Of a DNA stretch of 64,000 nt, positions 48,586 to 57,007 are shown one piece after another. The stretch lies in the NCBI RefSeq assembly GCF_002261215.1, contig NZ_NEVS01000004.1, positions 1,488,001 to 1,552,000 on the forward strand. Reading direction: 5' to 3'. The position numbers and the translations under genes were made by a program. The stretch is from Bordetella genomosp. 11 (GTDB lineage: Bacteria > Pseudomonadota > Gammaproteobacteria > Burkholderiales > Burkholderiaceae_B). Position 1 is the stretch's first letter, and each line of letters starts with the position of its first letter. The notes beneath the pieces are model-generated. The model was not told the origin of the DNA and ran no database searches. It worked only from the letters and a program-made list of their open reading frames with translations.

Positions 48586-49166
48586 GCGGTTTCCTTATTG
48601 GGTTTTCGCCAAATATCGAGTTGGAAGCGTTCGTCCCGGTAGGCGATGACGCGCGTCAGTTCGCCCACGTCGTCGACACGGGCGTGGAGCTCGGATGTGG
48701 GCTGCTCGCGATCGTCGAAATCCTTGGTGTAATGGCACATGACCCATTCGCCACCAGGCGCGAGCGCGTCGTGGCATCGCTGAAGGAAAGCCGCCAACCC
48801 GGCGTCCGGGATGTAGTAGGCGAGTTCCGATACAACGACCAGCTCGCAGCTTTCGTCTGGTCGCAACGGCCATTCGTCCGGCAGTTGCGCGACATGCGTG
48901 CGTACATGGGCTATACCCTCCTGCCGCAGGGCAAGGGCGCACAATGCGATCGCCGTTTCCGAGCCGTCGATGGCGACAAGCGCGTCGCATCGCGATGCCA
49001 GGCCGCGCGTCATCTCGCCGTTGCCGCAGCCCAGCTCCAGAATCCGGCCGTAGTGCTGCCGGGGCAGGGCGGCCAGCAGCACGGCGCGCTTGCGCTGTTC
49101 GTACCAGGATGCCCGTACCTGCCATGGATCGGCGCACTGCCTGTACAGCGTGTCGAATCGGTTCAT
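48582..49166 (-). CDS. NodS-like class I SAM methyltransferase
   Basis: 194-aa methyltransferase with motif I ILELGCGNGEMTRGLA (about 43-58), VAIDGSET, and SELAYYIPDAGLAAF, typical of the NodS group, which N-methylates the glucosamine of Nod factors in rhizobia. In this operon the acceptor is unknown. GAGGTGATATTCC precedes ATG 49166; the ATG overlaps the PIG-L stop. Elsewhere this domain is found fused to PIG-L, supporting a joint pathway. Confidence 0.83.
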   Translation of the reverse strand: MNRFDTLYRQCADPWQVRASWYEQRKRAVLLAALPRQHYGRILELGCGNGEMTRGLASRCDALVAIDGSETAIALCALALRQEGIAHVRTHVAQLPDEWPLRPDESCELVVVSELAYYIPDAGLAAFLQRCHDALAPGGEWVMCHYTKDFDDREQPTSELHARVDDVGELTRVIAYRDERFQLDIWRKPNKETA

Positions 49167-49921
49167 TGGAATATCACCTCGAAGCGGCGATCCACCCTTT
49201 GCAGCATGGTCGGTGTCAACACCGGCGGCTTGCCAGTGGACGAGTCGGCCTCCAACTGCGTACGAAAGCATTGCACCGCGCGCCGTTTCAGGGCGAGTGT
49301 CTCGTCGCCCAGGCGGACGGCGCGCGCGCGGTCAGTGGGAAACGCGCCGGTGTCGGGATCCATCCAATGCCAGGCCCATATCGGCACTTCCAGGAAACGC
49401 GCGCCTTGCGCGCGCGCGGCGCGGAAGGCGGCACGCGACGCGGATTCGTGATCGGGATGGCCATCCCATTGCCACGGCGCGATCACGGTGTCGCGCGGGT
49501 TGATCGCGGCGGCCAGGCGGTCCGCGATGTCGTTTTCGAACGCCTCCACGCTTCCGTCGGCCACTTCGAGCCGATGGCGGCTGGCGCCGGGCGCGATCAA
49601 TGCCAATGCGGCGGCGCTTTCGCGTATCCGCTCGCGAGCCAGCGGGGCGGGTTGCCATGTGCGGGAGTCCGGATGGCTGCGTTCTCCATCGGTGACGGCC
49701 CATATGCTCAGCGGCACACCGGCTCGCCAGGCCTCCCGCATGATCCCGCCGCAACCCAGGATCTCATCGTCCGGATGCGGGGCGACGATGTGCAAGGTTC
49801 CGGACGGCTGCGCCAGGCCGCGCGGATCGATGGGGCGCGGGGGATTGCGGTCCAGCCAGGCTTGCCAACGCGCTTCCGATGTCCCGGTGCCGCGAATGGC
49901 CCGGTCGATCAGAGCGTCCAT
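49163..49921 (-). CDS. PIG-L family deacetylase
   Basis: 252-aa zinc-dependent deacetylase of the LmbE/PIG-L family: metal and catalytic motif VAPHPDDEILGCGG (about 42-55) and the later WDGHPDHESASRAA with a third metal ligand. PIG-L enzymes remove acetyl groups from N-acetylglucosamine-type sugars in GPI, mycothiol and bacillithiol routes. Start at the overlap ATG; it overlaps the upstream acyl-CoA dehydrogenase-like gene by 13 bases. Acts most likely on a sugar added or modified in the same pathway. Confidence 0.86.
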   Translation of the reverse strand: MDALIDRAIRGTGTSEARWQAWLDRNPPRPIDPRGLAQPSGTLHIVAPHPDDEILGCGGIMREAWRAGVPLSIWAVTDGERSHPDSRTWQPAPLARERIRESAAALALIAPGASRHRLEVADGSVEAFENDIADRLAAAINPRDTVIAPWQWDGHPDHESASRAAFRAARAQGARFLEVPIWAWHWMDPDTGAFPTDRARAVRLGDETLALKRRAVQCFRTQLEADSSTGKPPVLTPTMLQRVDRRFEVIFQ

Positions 49922-50997
49922 GGCGCGGTCTCCGTGGCCTCGATCAATGCGCGGCCATGTGCCGCCAGGTCGCGCTCGCCATGGCTTTGGCGCAGGTAGA
50001 TCGGCAGGTCGGCCAGCAGGCCGGCCAATGAAGGGTCTTTGCAGAAGGGGGAGGGACCCAGCGCGCGCGGCGCCCGTTCCAGCACAGCCTGCGCCGCATC
50101 CTCGACCGCCAGCCGGGCCCGCCACACCGCGCGCGCATGAGGCTGGCCGGGATCGGCGTCGATGGCGGCGGCGCAGGAACGCATCTGCGAGGCGGCTTGT
50201 GCGAGCTTGATATCGATGGCGCCCAAGTGGGCGAGGGCGTGTGCGTCGTCCGGGCGGCGCCGCGCCCCCCGCCGTACCGCCTCGGCGATGGCGGCGCAGG
50301 CGCCATACCAACAGGCCGCGACGCCGGCCGCGCCGTGCAGGAAGCCGGGCCGCTGCACATAGGCTCCCGGCTCGCCTATCAGGACTGCCGGAACGTTATC
50401 GAACTCTACATCGACGCTTGCCGTGGGGCCCATGCCGACCGCGTGCCAACCCTCGCCAAGCCGTACACCGGGGGCATCCATGTCGACCGCCGCCAGGCAG
50501 GGCTGCCCGCGCGGGTTCCACACGCTGACCAGCGCGCGTGTCACGCTGGCCGCTCCGGAACACCAAGGCTTGATTCCGGACACGCGCGCGCGGCATGGAA
50601 CCTCGGTGTCGTCGATCACCGCGGCCACGCGCATGCCGGGCGGCTCGGCGCACCACACAGCCCATATATCCCGCGGCTGAACCTCGCTCCACAGGTTCAA
50701 TTCATGCAGGATGGCGACGGCATCCAGATGCCCCTCGACCAGCTTGACCAGCGGCAGGCTGCTGGCCGCGATGTCGGCCAGGACACGCCAGCGTGCCAAT
50801 GTGCGGCCGCTACCGGGTGTCGGTACCGTGTGCGTCAGGCCACCGGCGATGTCCTGGAATATCGAGCCGATTTCCACGGCGTCGCGGGTGCGGCCGGCGG
50901 CGGCGCACAACGTCCCGAAACGCCCCAGAGGATCCGGGGTCGTGCCGGGACGCAGGCATTCCAATGGTGATTTCGAAGCAGTTTCCATGCGTGCCAT
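49909..50997 (-). CDS. Acyl-CoA dehydrogenase-like protein
   Basis: 362-aa acyl-CoA dehydrogenase fold: N-terminal helical part to about 110, a beta domain with SGIKPWCSGAASVTRALVSV, and a C-terminal helical part ending DLPIYLRQSHGERDLAAHG. The canonical catalytic Glu region (usually Y-E-G-x-x-x-I) is not recognisable, so FAD-dependent dehydrogenation is not assured. The start is set at ATG 50997; an ATG nine bases downstream is also possible, and a TTG lies upstream at 51003. First gene of the four-gene operon. Confidence 0.72.
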   Translation of the reverse strand: MARMETASKSPLECLRPGTTPDPLGRFGTLCAAAGRTRDAVEIGSIFQDIAGGLTHTVPTPGSGRTLARWRVLADIAASSLPLVKLVEGHLDAVAILHELNLWSEVQPRDIWAVWCAEPPGMRVAAVIDDTEVPCRARVSGIKPWCSGAASVTRALVSVWNPRGQPCLAAVDMDAPGVRLGEGWHAVGMGPTASVDVEFDNVPAVLIGEPGAYVQRPGFLHGAAGVAACWYGACAAIAEAVRRGARRRPDDAHALAHLGAIDIKLAQAASQMRSCAAAIDADPGQPHARAVWRARLAVEDAAQAVLERAPRALGPSPFCKDPSLAGLLADLPIYLRQSHGERDLAAHGRALIEATETAPWTL

Positions 50998-51037
50998 CGC
51001 CAAACAGGGTCAATGCGATGGCGGGAAACAGCAACAG

Positions 51038-51934
51038 TCATGCCCGGGCAGGCGCCAGCCGGAAGTCGTATTCCGCCGTCCAGAACGGCGCCTTCATCTC
51101 GCGGCCATCCGGCGCGCGGCCGGGGGCATGCGGCTGGAATTCGACGATCAGGCTGTCGCGCACGCCGAAAACGACGTCGGATTCGATGTACGGGCTATTG
51201 GCGACGAAGATATGCGTGGTGATATCCACGTGGCCCGGCGCCGACACCTTGAAGTGGATATGGCCGGGCCGGTTGGGATGCTGGCCGAAACCCTGGACCA
51301 TCCTGCCGACCGGGCCATCCATGGGAATGGGGTAGTAGCTCGGCCGGATGGACCAGAAGGCATAACGGCCCTGCGCGTCGGTGCGCAAACGCGCGCGCGC
51401 CAGCATTTCGTTCTGGCCCGCGACCTGCATGTCGTAGACGCCTTCGCCGTCGCCGGACCAGATATCGAGCAGGACACCCGCCAGGGGCCGCCCGGCGGTG
51501 TCCGTGACCCGGCCGTGGTAATACGCGGGCTCGCCGCGCACGCCTTCGGCGATATTGCTGCCCAGTTCGCGCTCGGGCGCGCCTTCCCAGTAGTACGGGC
51601 CCTGGACGGTAGCCTCCGTGGCAGGCGTGGCGGCGACTCCCTCGGGCACCGAGGCCGAGGCCCGGGCCTGGGCCAACATGACGACCTGCATGGACGCCCC
51701 CAAGGTATCGGACAAAAGAATGAATTCCTGGCGTTTGTCGGTACAGGTCTGGCCCGTGGCCGTCAGGAACTCGATGGCCGCCATCCACTCCTCGGGCGTC
51801 AGGTCGACCTCTCGGATGAACTCATGCAGTTTGGTGACGAGGGTCGTCATCAACAGCCGGAAACGCGGGTCGGGTGTATTGGCGACGCGTTCGAGGACGG
51901 TCCGGGTCAGATGCAGGGGATCGCTGTGTTGCAT
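51038..51934 (-). CDS. Intradiol ring-cleavage dioxygenase (hydroxyquinol/catechol type)
   Basis: 298-aa non-heme Fe(III) dioxygenase that cleaves between two hydroxyls of a catechol or hydroxyquinol. N-terminal helical dimerisation domain about 1-100. Iron ligands expected from motif positions: Tyr167 (GEGVYDMQ), Tyr201 (SYYPIP), His225 and His227 (PGHIHFKV). YPIPMDGPVG is typical. GGAGACATCC precedes the ATG. Downstream of the MFS transporter gene by 27 bases and thus in one operon. Confidence 0.88.
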   Translation of the reverse strand: MQHSDPLHLTRTVLERVANTPDPRFRLLMTTLVTKLHEFIREVDLTPEEWMAAIEFLTATGQTCTDKRQEFILLSDTLGASMQVVMLAQARASASVPEGVAATPATEATVQGPYYWEGAPERELGSNIAEGVRGEPAYYHGRVTDTAGRPLAGVLLDIWSGDGEGVYDMQVAGQNEMLARARLRTDAQGRYAFWSIRPSYYPIPMDGPVGRMVQGFGQHPNRPGHIHFKVSAPGHVDITTHIFVANSPYIESDVVFGVRDSLIVEFQPHAPGRAPDGREMKAPFWTAEYDFRLAPARA

Positions 51935-51961
51935 GGATGTCTCCGTAGTCCGGCGCTTGTA

Positions 51962-53275
51962 TCAGGTTCGGGGAGGTCCGGCGCGTCGCGCGGCGGCCAT
52001 CCAGCGCACGCGCATCGGCTTCAGCACCAGAATGGACAGCAGCGCGGCCGCGACGTCAAGCGCGATGATGCAGTGGAACACGATGTCCCACGACCGGGTT
52101 TTCTCGAAAAGCAGGGCGGCGATGGGACCGCCCAGCACCGAACCGACGGCGGTCGCGATCAGCAGGTAGCCGAAATTGCGCGCGGCGTGGCGCGTACCGA
52201 ACACATCGGCCTGCAGCGAGGGGAACAGGGAATAGATCTCGCCCCAGCCGAAGAAGACCACGGCGGATAGCACGACGAAGGCGACGGGATGGGTTCCGAG
52301 CTTGAGCAGCAGGAATATGGACAAGGCCTCCAGCAGGAAGGCCAGCAGCATGGTCGGTTCGCGGCCTATCCTGTCCGACACCCAACCGAAGAACGGCCGG
52401 GTCAATCCGTTGGCGGCGCGATCCAGCGTCAAGGCCAGGGGCAGGGCGGCCATGCCCAGCACGAGCGTCGTGTTCGTGATGCCGAAATGGGAGGCCAGCG
52501 CCCCCAGCTGGGAAATCGCCATCAGACCACCGGTCGCGACCATCGCCATGATGGCGAACATCAGCCAGAACAGGGGGGTACGCAGCATCTGGCTGGGTGT
52601 GTAGCCCGTTGCAGCCGTGTCCGGCGCAACGGGCCCGTGGCCGGCATACTGCCGCCCGGGCGATTCGAGACGCTTCATACCCAGCGCCGCCAGGACGATG
52701 ATGGCGGCCAGGACGATCCCGAACATGACCAGCGTGTCCTGCAGGCCGCTGTCGCGCAGGCTGCCGGCGATCGGAAACGTGGTGACGATGGCGCCCAGGC
52801 CGTAGCAGCCGGCCACCATGCCGACGGCGAAGCCCCGTCGCCGGGGAAACCACTGCACCATCAGTTCGACTACGGCGACGTAGACCCAGCCCGTACCGAT
52901 CCCGGACAGGACGCCATAGGTGAGGTACAGCATAGGCAGCGACGTGACGTAGGCGGAACTGACCCAGCTAAGACCCACCAGCACCCCGCCCATGATGACG
53001 AAGGTGCGCGAGGACACGCGGGCGGCCAGCTCGCCGTGGAGAGGGCCGATGCCGCACTGGCAGATGCTGAAAAGCGCGAAGGTCACCTGCAGCGCGGAAA
53101 GCGACACTCCGAGCGACGCCTGCATGGGTTGGACGAACAGGGCCCATACGTACTGGGGACTGGAGATCGCCAGCATCGCGATCATGCCCAGGGCCAGCTG
53201 GACCCAGGGCGTGCTTTCCGTGCGCTTGAGCGTCAGCGCATCCAGCGAGGACGTGGAAGGATTTGGCGCGGACAT
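51962..53275 (-). CDS. MFS transporter (oxalate/formate antiporter-like)
   Basis: 437-aa 12-helix transporter of the OFA-like branch: GMIAMLAISSPQYVWALFVQPMQ (first helix, quoted in part), GLSWVSSAYVTSLPMLYLTYG, WFPRRRGFAVGMVAGCYGLG, and the C-terminal motif GWVSDRIGREPTM between helices 8 and 9. It probably imports an organic acid or aromatic acid used by the dioxygenase. GGAGACAAC precedes the ATG. First gene of the operon with the intradiol dioxygenase; preceded by copy 2 of the 40-bp element. Confidence 0.87.
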   Translation of the reverse strand: MSAPNPSTSSLDALTLKRTESTPWVQLALGMIAMLAISSPQYVWALFVQPMQASLGVSLSALQVTFALFSICQCGIGPLHGELAARVSSRTFVIMGGVLVGLSWVSSAYVTSLPMLYLTYGVLSGIGTGWVYVAVVELMVQWFPRRRGFAVGMVAGCYGLGAIVTTFPIAGSLRDSGLQDTLVMFGIVLAAIIVLAALGMKRLESPGRQYAGHGPVAPDTAATGYTPSQMLRTPLFWLMFAIMAMVATGGLMAISQLGALASHFGITNTTLVLGMAALPLALTLDRAANGLTRPFFGWVSDRIGREPTMLLAFLLEALSIFLLLKLGTHPVAFVVLSAVVFFGWGEIYSLFPSLQADVFGTRHAARNFGYLLIATAVGSVLGGPIAALLFEKTRSWDIVFHCIIALDVAAALLSILVLKPMRVRWMAAARRAGPPRT

Positions 53276-53363
53276 GTTGTCTCCGGCATGGAAGCCTGAA
53301 GGGCTTCTCGATTCTTGTCGGCGTACTGCTGCAACGAAGACTAATCGCGGTCCGCGGATGATT

Positions 53364-53403
53364 GAAATGGTGAATTTCGCGGGTAATCAGTGATGCCATC
53401 GAT
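53364..53403. promoter_or_regulatory. 40-bp operator-like element, copy 2
   Basis: Matches 12016-12055 at 34 of 40 positions, including GAAAT-N5-ATTTC and TGATGCCATCGAT. It lies 89 bases upstream of the MFS gene. Unlike copy 1, no LysR gene is next to it. Conservation across 41 kb suggests binding by the same regulator, probably the LysR at 12073. Confidence 0.65.
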
Positions 53404-53561
53404 GGATGGCGCCGGGGGCCAGCCAATGCTCGTCTCGCAATGGCGTCTGCGACCGAAAGCGCACCCGAGCTTGTCGCGCCTTACGGTTAGGGTCCTGTCC
53501 ACCATGATTTGCGAGGGTCGCTGTCGTCCGTTTGTAGTCCGTTCCGTGCGCGGCCGGGCCG

Positions 53562-53594
53562 GCCCGCGAGAGCGCGACGCCGTGCGGGCTTTTT
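53562..53594 (+). terminator. Terminator-like hairpin in gene-free stretch
   Basis: GCCCGC (53562-53567) pairs with GCGGGC (53584-53589) around a 16-nt loop, followed directly by TTTTTCTT. The short stem and T tract fit a modest Rho-independent terminator reading plus-strand. There is no annotated plus-strand gene before it, so it would end an unknown transcript. Confidence 0.4.
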
Positions 53595-53665
53595 CTTGCG
53601 CGCGCCGCGGCCTATGGTAATCCCGGATATCGGATTTCCCGTCGCCGCCGCGACGGAATTATTCG

Positions 53666-53695
53666 TTTTTGCCGCCACGCCTGCGTTCCTATACT
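53666..53695 (+). promoter_or_regulatory. Possible promoter of TauD-like gene
   Basis: TTTTTG (53666-53671) and TATACT (53690-53695) are separated by 18 bases and lie 35 bases before the start codon. The -10 is near consensus; the -35 is weak, so an activator may be needed. Confidence 0.4.
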
Positions 53696-53729
53696 TCCCC
53701 ACGAACCGCAACCAAGGGGAAACGCATTC

Positions 53730-54779
53730 ATGGAAATGCAAGTCGAACGCACACGGGATCTTGCCGAAGGCGAGGAAGTCACCATACTCGACACGTCGGC
53801 GCCAGGCCGGCCGCCGATACGCGACACGCCGCTCGATGGGCCCATCGTCTGGGAGCGCGACACGCTGGCGCCGGATGACGGCATCATCCATATCGGCGAC
53901 GATGGCCTGGCCGAAATCGACGCCTTCGTCGAGTCTTTGCGCCGCAATCCGCTGCCCACCCTGCTGCTGACGCCCACGGATTTCGACATGCCGCGCTGCA
54001 TGGCCATGATGCGCCGCGCCCGCGAAATCCTGCAGGACGGCGTCGGCTTCGTGATCCTGGACAAGGTGCCGGTGCAGCGGTATTCGCTAGAGGAAAACCG
54101 CGCCATCTACTGGATGCTGGGGCAGATGGTGGCCCGGCCGGTGGCGCAGAGTTTCGACGGCAAGATGATCTACGACGTGAAGGACCAGGGCCGTGCCTAC
54201 AGCACCTCGGTGCGCGGCGACACGACCAGCAAGGATCAGAACTTCCATACCGACAACAACTACAACCTATGCCCGCCGCACTATGTGGCCTTGTTCTGCC
54301 TGCATCCGGCCATGGCGGGCGGCATCAACAGCATCGTCAGTTTCTATTCGGTCTACAACGAGATGCTGAAGCGGCATCCCATCGAACTCATCGAGCGCCT
54401 GTACCAACCGTTCCTGGCGAACCGCCAGCGCGAACACTATCCCGGCGATCCGATGGTGCTGAGCCGTCCGCTGTTCACTTATGACGGAGAATGGCTGAAC
54501 TGCAAGCTGTCGCGCCATCAGACCCTCAGCGGCTATCACCTGGCAGGGCAGGAGCTGGATCCGCTGGGTTTCGAAGCCTTGGACGCGCTGGAATCCATCA
54601 TGCGCGAAGAACGCTGGAACCGTGAGTTCTTCTTCGAACGCGGCCAGATCCAGATCGTCGACAATCGGCGTTGCGGGCATCGCCGCACGGGGTTCGTGGA
54701 TTATCCCGAACCGGAGCGCAAGCGGCACTTGCTGCGGCTGTGGCTGCGCGATGAAGGACGCCGCTCATATCACGGTTGA
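53730..54779 (+). CDS. TauD/TfdA family dioxygenase
   Basis: 349-aa Fe(II)/2-oxoglutarate-type oxygenase. Iron-site motif H-x-D is in NFHTDNNYNL (His173, Asp175), and the distal His in CGHRRTGFVD (about 318). Members hydroxylate or cleave sulfonates, phenoxy acids and other small molecules. AAGGGG sits 8 bases before the ATG. Followed 97 bases later by a Bug receptor in the same direction, suggesting uptake and oxidation of the same compound. Confidence 0.84.
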   Translation: MEMQVERTRDLAEGEEVTILDTSAPGRPPIRDTPLDGPIVWERDTLAPDDGIIHIGDDGLAEIDAFVESLRRNPLPTLLLTPTDFDMPRCMAMMRRAREILQDGVGFVILDKVPVQRYSLEENRAIYWMLGQMVARPVAQSFDGKMIYDVKDQGRAYSTSVRGDTTSKDQNFHTDNNYNLCPPHYVALFCLHPAMAGGINSIVSFYSVYNEMLKRHPIELIERLYQPFLANRQREHYPGDPMVLSRPLFTYDGEWLNCKLSRHQTLSGYHLAGQELDPLGFEALDALESIMREERWNREFFFERGQIQIVDNRRCGHRRTGFVDYPEPERKRHLLRLWLRDEGRRSYHG

Positions 54780-54876
54780 TGCGCGGACCGCCATAAAAAG
54801 CTGTATAGAGCCGTCAGCGGCGAAGGCGAGGGGACATGGACACCGGCCTTCCGGATAACGACACAAGGGGTATTCC

Positions 54877-55875
54877 ATGGACATTTCCTGCGCGATGCGT
54901 GGCATCGGCACGCGCCTGCTGGCGGCGTTGTCATTAATTCTTCCGTTGGGATGGGCGGGAACGGCGCACGCCGGCGCCTATCCCGAGCGGCCCATCAAGA
55001 TCATCGTTCCGTTCACGCCGGGCGGCACGTCCGACGTGCTGGCGCGCACGCTGGCCGAACAGATGACCCTGGACCTGGGCCAGCCCGTCGTCGTGGAGAA
55101 CCGCCCGGGTGCCGGCAGCGCGCTGGGTACCGGCGTCGTGGCGCGCAGCGCGCCGGACGGCTACACGCTGCTGATGGGGTCCAGCTCGGCGCTGGCGGTC
55201 AATCCCGCCCTGCAGGACGACCTGCCGTACGACGCCGCGCGCAGCTTCGTGCCGATCTCGCTGGTGGCGGGAATCCAGAACATCCTGCTGGTCAATCCGT
55301 CGCTGCCGGTCAAGAATGTGCAAGAGCTGATCGCCTACGGCAAGACGCACAAGCTGTTCTACGGCAGCGCGGGCACGGGGTCGTCGCCGCATATGTCGGC
55401 CGAGTTGTTCGAATCCATGGCCGGCATCGAGATGACCCATGTGCCATTCAAGGGCGGACCGCAAGCGGTGAGCGAAGTGGTGGCGGGGCGCGTGGACCTG
55501 ATCTTCGACAATATGCCGACCGCCGCGACGATGGTGAAGTCCGGGCAGTTGCGCGGCCTGGCCGTGACCGGCGCGCATGGGTCTCCCATGGTTCCCCAGA
55601 TTCCGACGGTGGCTTCCCAGGGCCTGCCGGGATACGACGTGACGGTCTGGTATGGCCTGGTGGCGCCCGCGGGCACGCCGCAGGCCATCGTCGATATGCT
55701 CAGCAAGGAAACCGCCAAGATCCTGGCGCGCGACGATATCCGGAAGAAGCTGATCGGCATCGGCACCGAGCCGCAAAGCATGACGCCGGCGGCCTTTGGC
55801 GAGTTCATGACGGGCGAGCGCGCCAAGTGGGCGCAGGTCATCCAGAAGGCGGGAATCAAGACCGCCGCGCGTTGA
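54877..55875 (+). CDS. Bug-family periplasmic substrate-binding receptor
   Basis: 332-aa receptor: signal peptide about 1-29 (LSLILPLGWAGTAHAGAYP), RPIKIIVPFTPGGTSDVLAR, ENRPGAGSALG, PDGYTLLMG, and MTHVPFKGGPQAV. AAGGGG precedes the ATG. Probably the uptake receptor for the substrate of the upstream TauD-like oxygenase. Ends 15 bases from the stop of the convergent LysR gene. Confidence 0.93.
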   Translation: MDISCAMRGIGTRLLAALSLILPLGWAGTAHAGAYPERPIKIIVPFTPGGTSDVLARTLAEQMTLDLGQPVVVENRPGAGSALGTGVVARSAPDGYTLLMGSSSALAVNPALQDDLPYDAARSFVPISLVAGIQNILLVNPSLPVKNVQELIAYGKTHKLFYGSAGTGSSPHMSAELFESMAGIEMTHVPFKGGPQAVSEVVAGRVDLIFDNMPTAATMVKSGQLRGLAVTGAHGSPMVPQIPTVASQGLPGYDVTVWYGLVAPAGTPQAIVDMLSKETAKILARDDIRKKLIGIGTEPQSMTPAAFGEFMTGERAKWAQVIQKAGIKTAAR

Positions 55876-55890
55876 TGCCGGCAGGGCTGT

Positions 55891-56796
55891 TCAGGCCGGC
55901 GGCATCGCTTCCCGCGGGAAGTCGCTGGCCTCGGCCGCGAGCAGCGCCACGGCCGTGACCAGCGGGCTGGTATTGCCGCGCTGGTGCACGGCGACGAATT
56001 CCAGTCGTGGGAAGGCGGGCGACGTGTCCAGCACGGTCAACAGCCCGGCCAACACCTCGTTCCGATGCGAGGCACGGTGAAGCAGCCCCACGCCCAGGCC
56101 CGCCGCGATCAGCTTGGCCGCCACCCCCATGTCGCTACAGGAGATCAAGGGGTTGTATTCCACCCCCGCCGCGCCGAACCACTGCGCGATCGCGGGGTAG
56201 TGCGGCGAGGCCTGCGACAGGCCGACGATGGGATACTGCGCCAGATCCGCGGGCGTCAACGTGCTTTCGACTGGCAGCTCCAGTTCCGGCGAAGCCATCC
56301 ATACGAATTCGTCATGGCCAAGCGACACCGATTCCAGCGTGGGATCGGTGATGGGCGCGCCGGCAAAGGCGATGTCCAGCTCGCCGGATCGCACCATTTG
56401 CAGCAAGGGGGCCGTCAAGCCAAGCCGGATTTCGAAGCGGACGCGCGGATAGCGCGCGCGGATGGCGGCGATCAGCCGCGGCAGCCAGGTATGGGCAATG
56501 CGCCCGGCCACACCCATGCGCAATAGCCCGGCGATGGCCTCCGGTTCGCCCAGATGGAAGCTGATGCGCTCGGACAGGGCGATGATCTGCTTTGCCCAGG
56601 GAAGGATCTCCTCGCCCTTGGCCGTCAATTGCAGTCCGTGGTGCGAGCGGTCGAACAGCTCGACGCCCCAGGTGGTTTCCAGCTCGCGTATGCGCGTCGA
56701 AATGGTCGATTGCGTCGCGTGCAGGGCCTTGGCCGCGGCGGCGAAGCTGCCCAGCTGCGCCACGCGCGCGAACGAAACGAGTTGCCGGATGTTCAT
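55891..56796 (-). CDS. LysR family transcriptional regulator
   Basis: 301-aa regulator: MNIRQLVSFARVAQLGSFAAAAKALHATQ is the helix-turn-helix start (residues 1-29, seen in part as AAKALHATQSTISTRIRELE), effector domain about 88-290. Faces the TauD/Bug pair tail-to-tail and lies downstream of the sulfatase operon in the same direction (211-bp gap). Its target is not obvious from position; the TauD/Bug operon is one option. Confidence 0.89.
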   Translation of the reverse strand: MNIRQLVSFARVAQLGSFAAAAKALHATQSTISTRIRELETTWGVELFDRSHHGLQLTAKGEEILPWAKQIIALSERISFHLGEPEAIAGLLRMGVAGRIAHTWLPRLIAAIRARYPRVRFEIRLGLTAPLLQMVRSGELDIAFAGAPITDPTLESVSLGHDEFVWMASPELELPVESTLTPADLAQYPIVGLSQASPHYPAIAQWFGAAGVEYNPLISCSDMGVAAKLIAAGLGVGLLHRASHRNEVLAGLLTVLDTSPAFPRLEFVAVHQRGNTSPLVTAVALLAAEASDFPREAMPPA

Positions 56797-57007
56797 TCAC
56801 GCAGTGTGGCGCGACGGGTCCGTCCCCGCAATCGGTGGAAGCACGGTGTTGGCGGCCTAAGCCAGGTCGGCGGGAAATTCAGTTGCTCGCGCGGAATGAC
56901 ATGCGACAGCGCTTCGCGAATGGCGGCTTGCCGCTGCGGTAGCTGCCGCTACGGGACGCGGCGTGTGGCCGGCCGGCGCCCCTGGAAGAACGCGGGGCGA
57001 CCCAGGC

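Larger units (their letters stand above)
53404..53729. other. Gene-free stretch between MFS and TauD-like genes
   Basis: No open reading frame here shows recognisable protein features. It holds a terminator-like hairpin (53562-53594), a 7-bp hairpin (CCGTCGC / GCGACGG, 53639-53656), and a weak promoter for the TauD-like gene. A small RNA or a decayed regulator gene are possible, but nothing supports either directly. Confidence 0.5.

Noticed and set aside
47908..50997. Nod factor (nodABC-type) cluster
   Set aside because: Deacetylase is PIG-L, not NodB polysaccharide deacetylase; the glycosyltransferase lacks NodC membrane helices; no NodA acyltransferase. Similarity is at the level of chemistry only.
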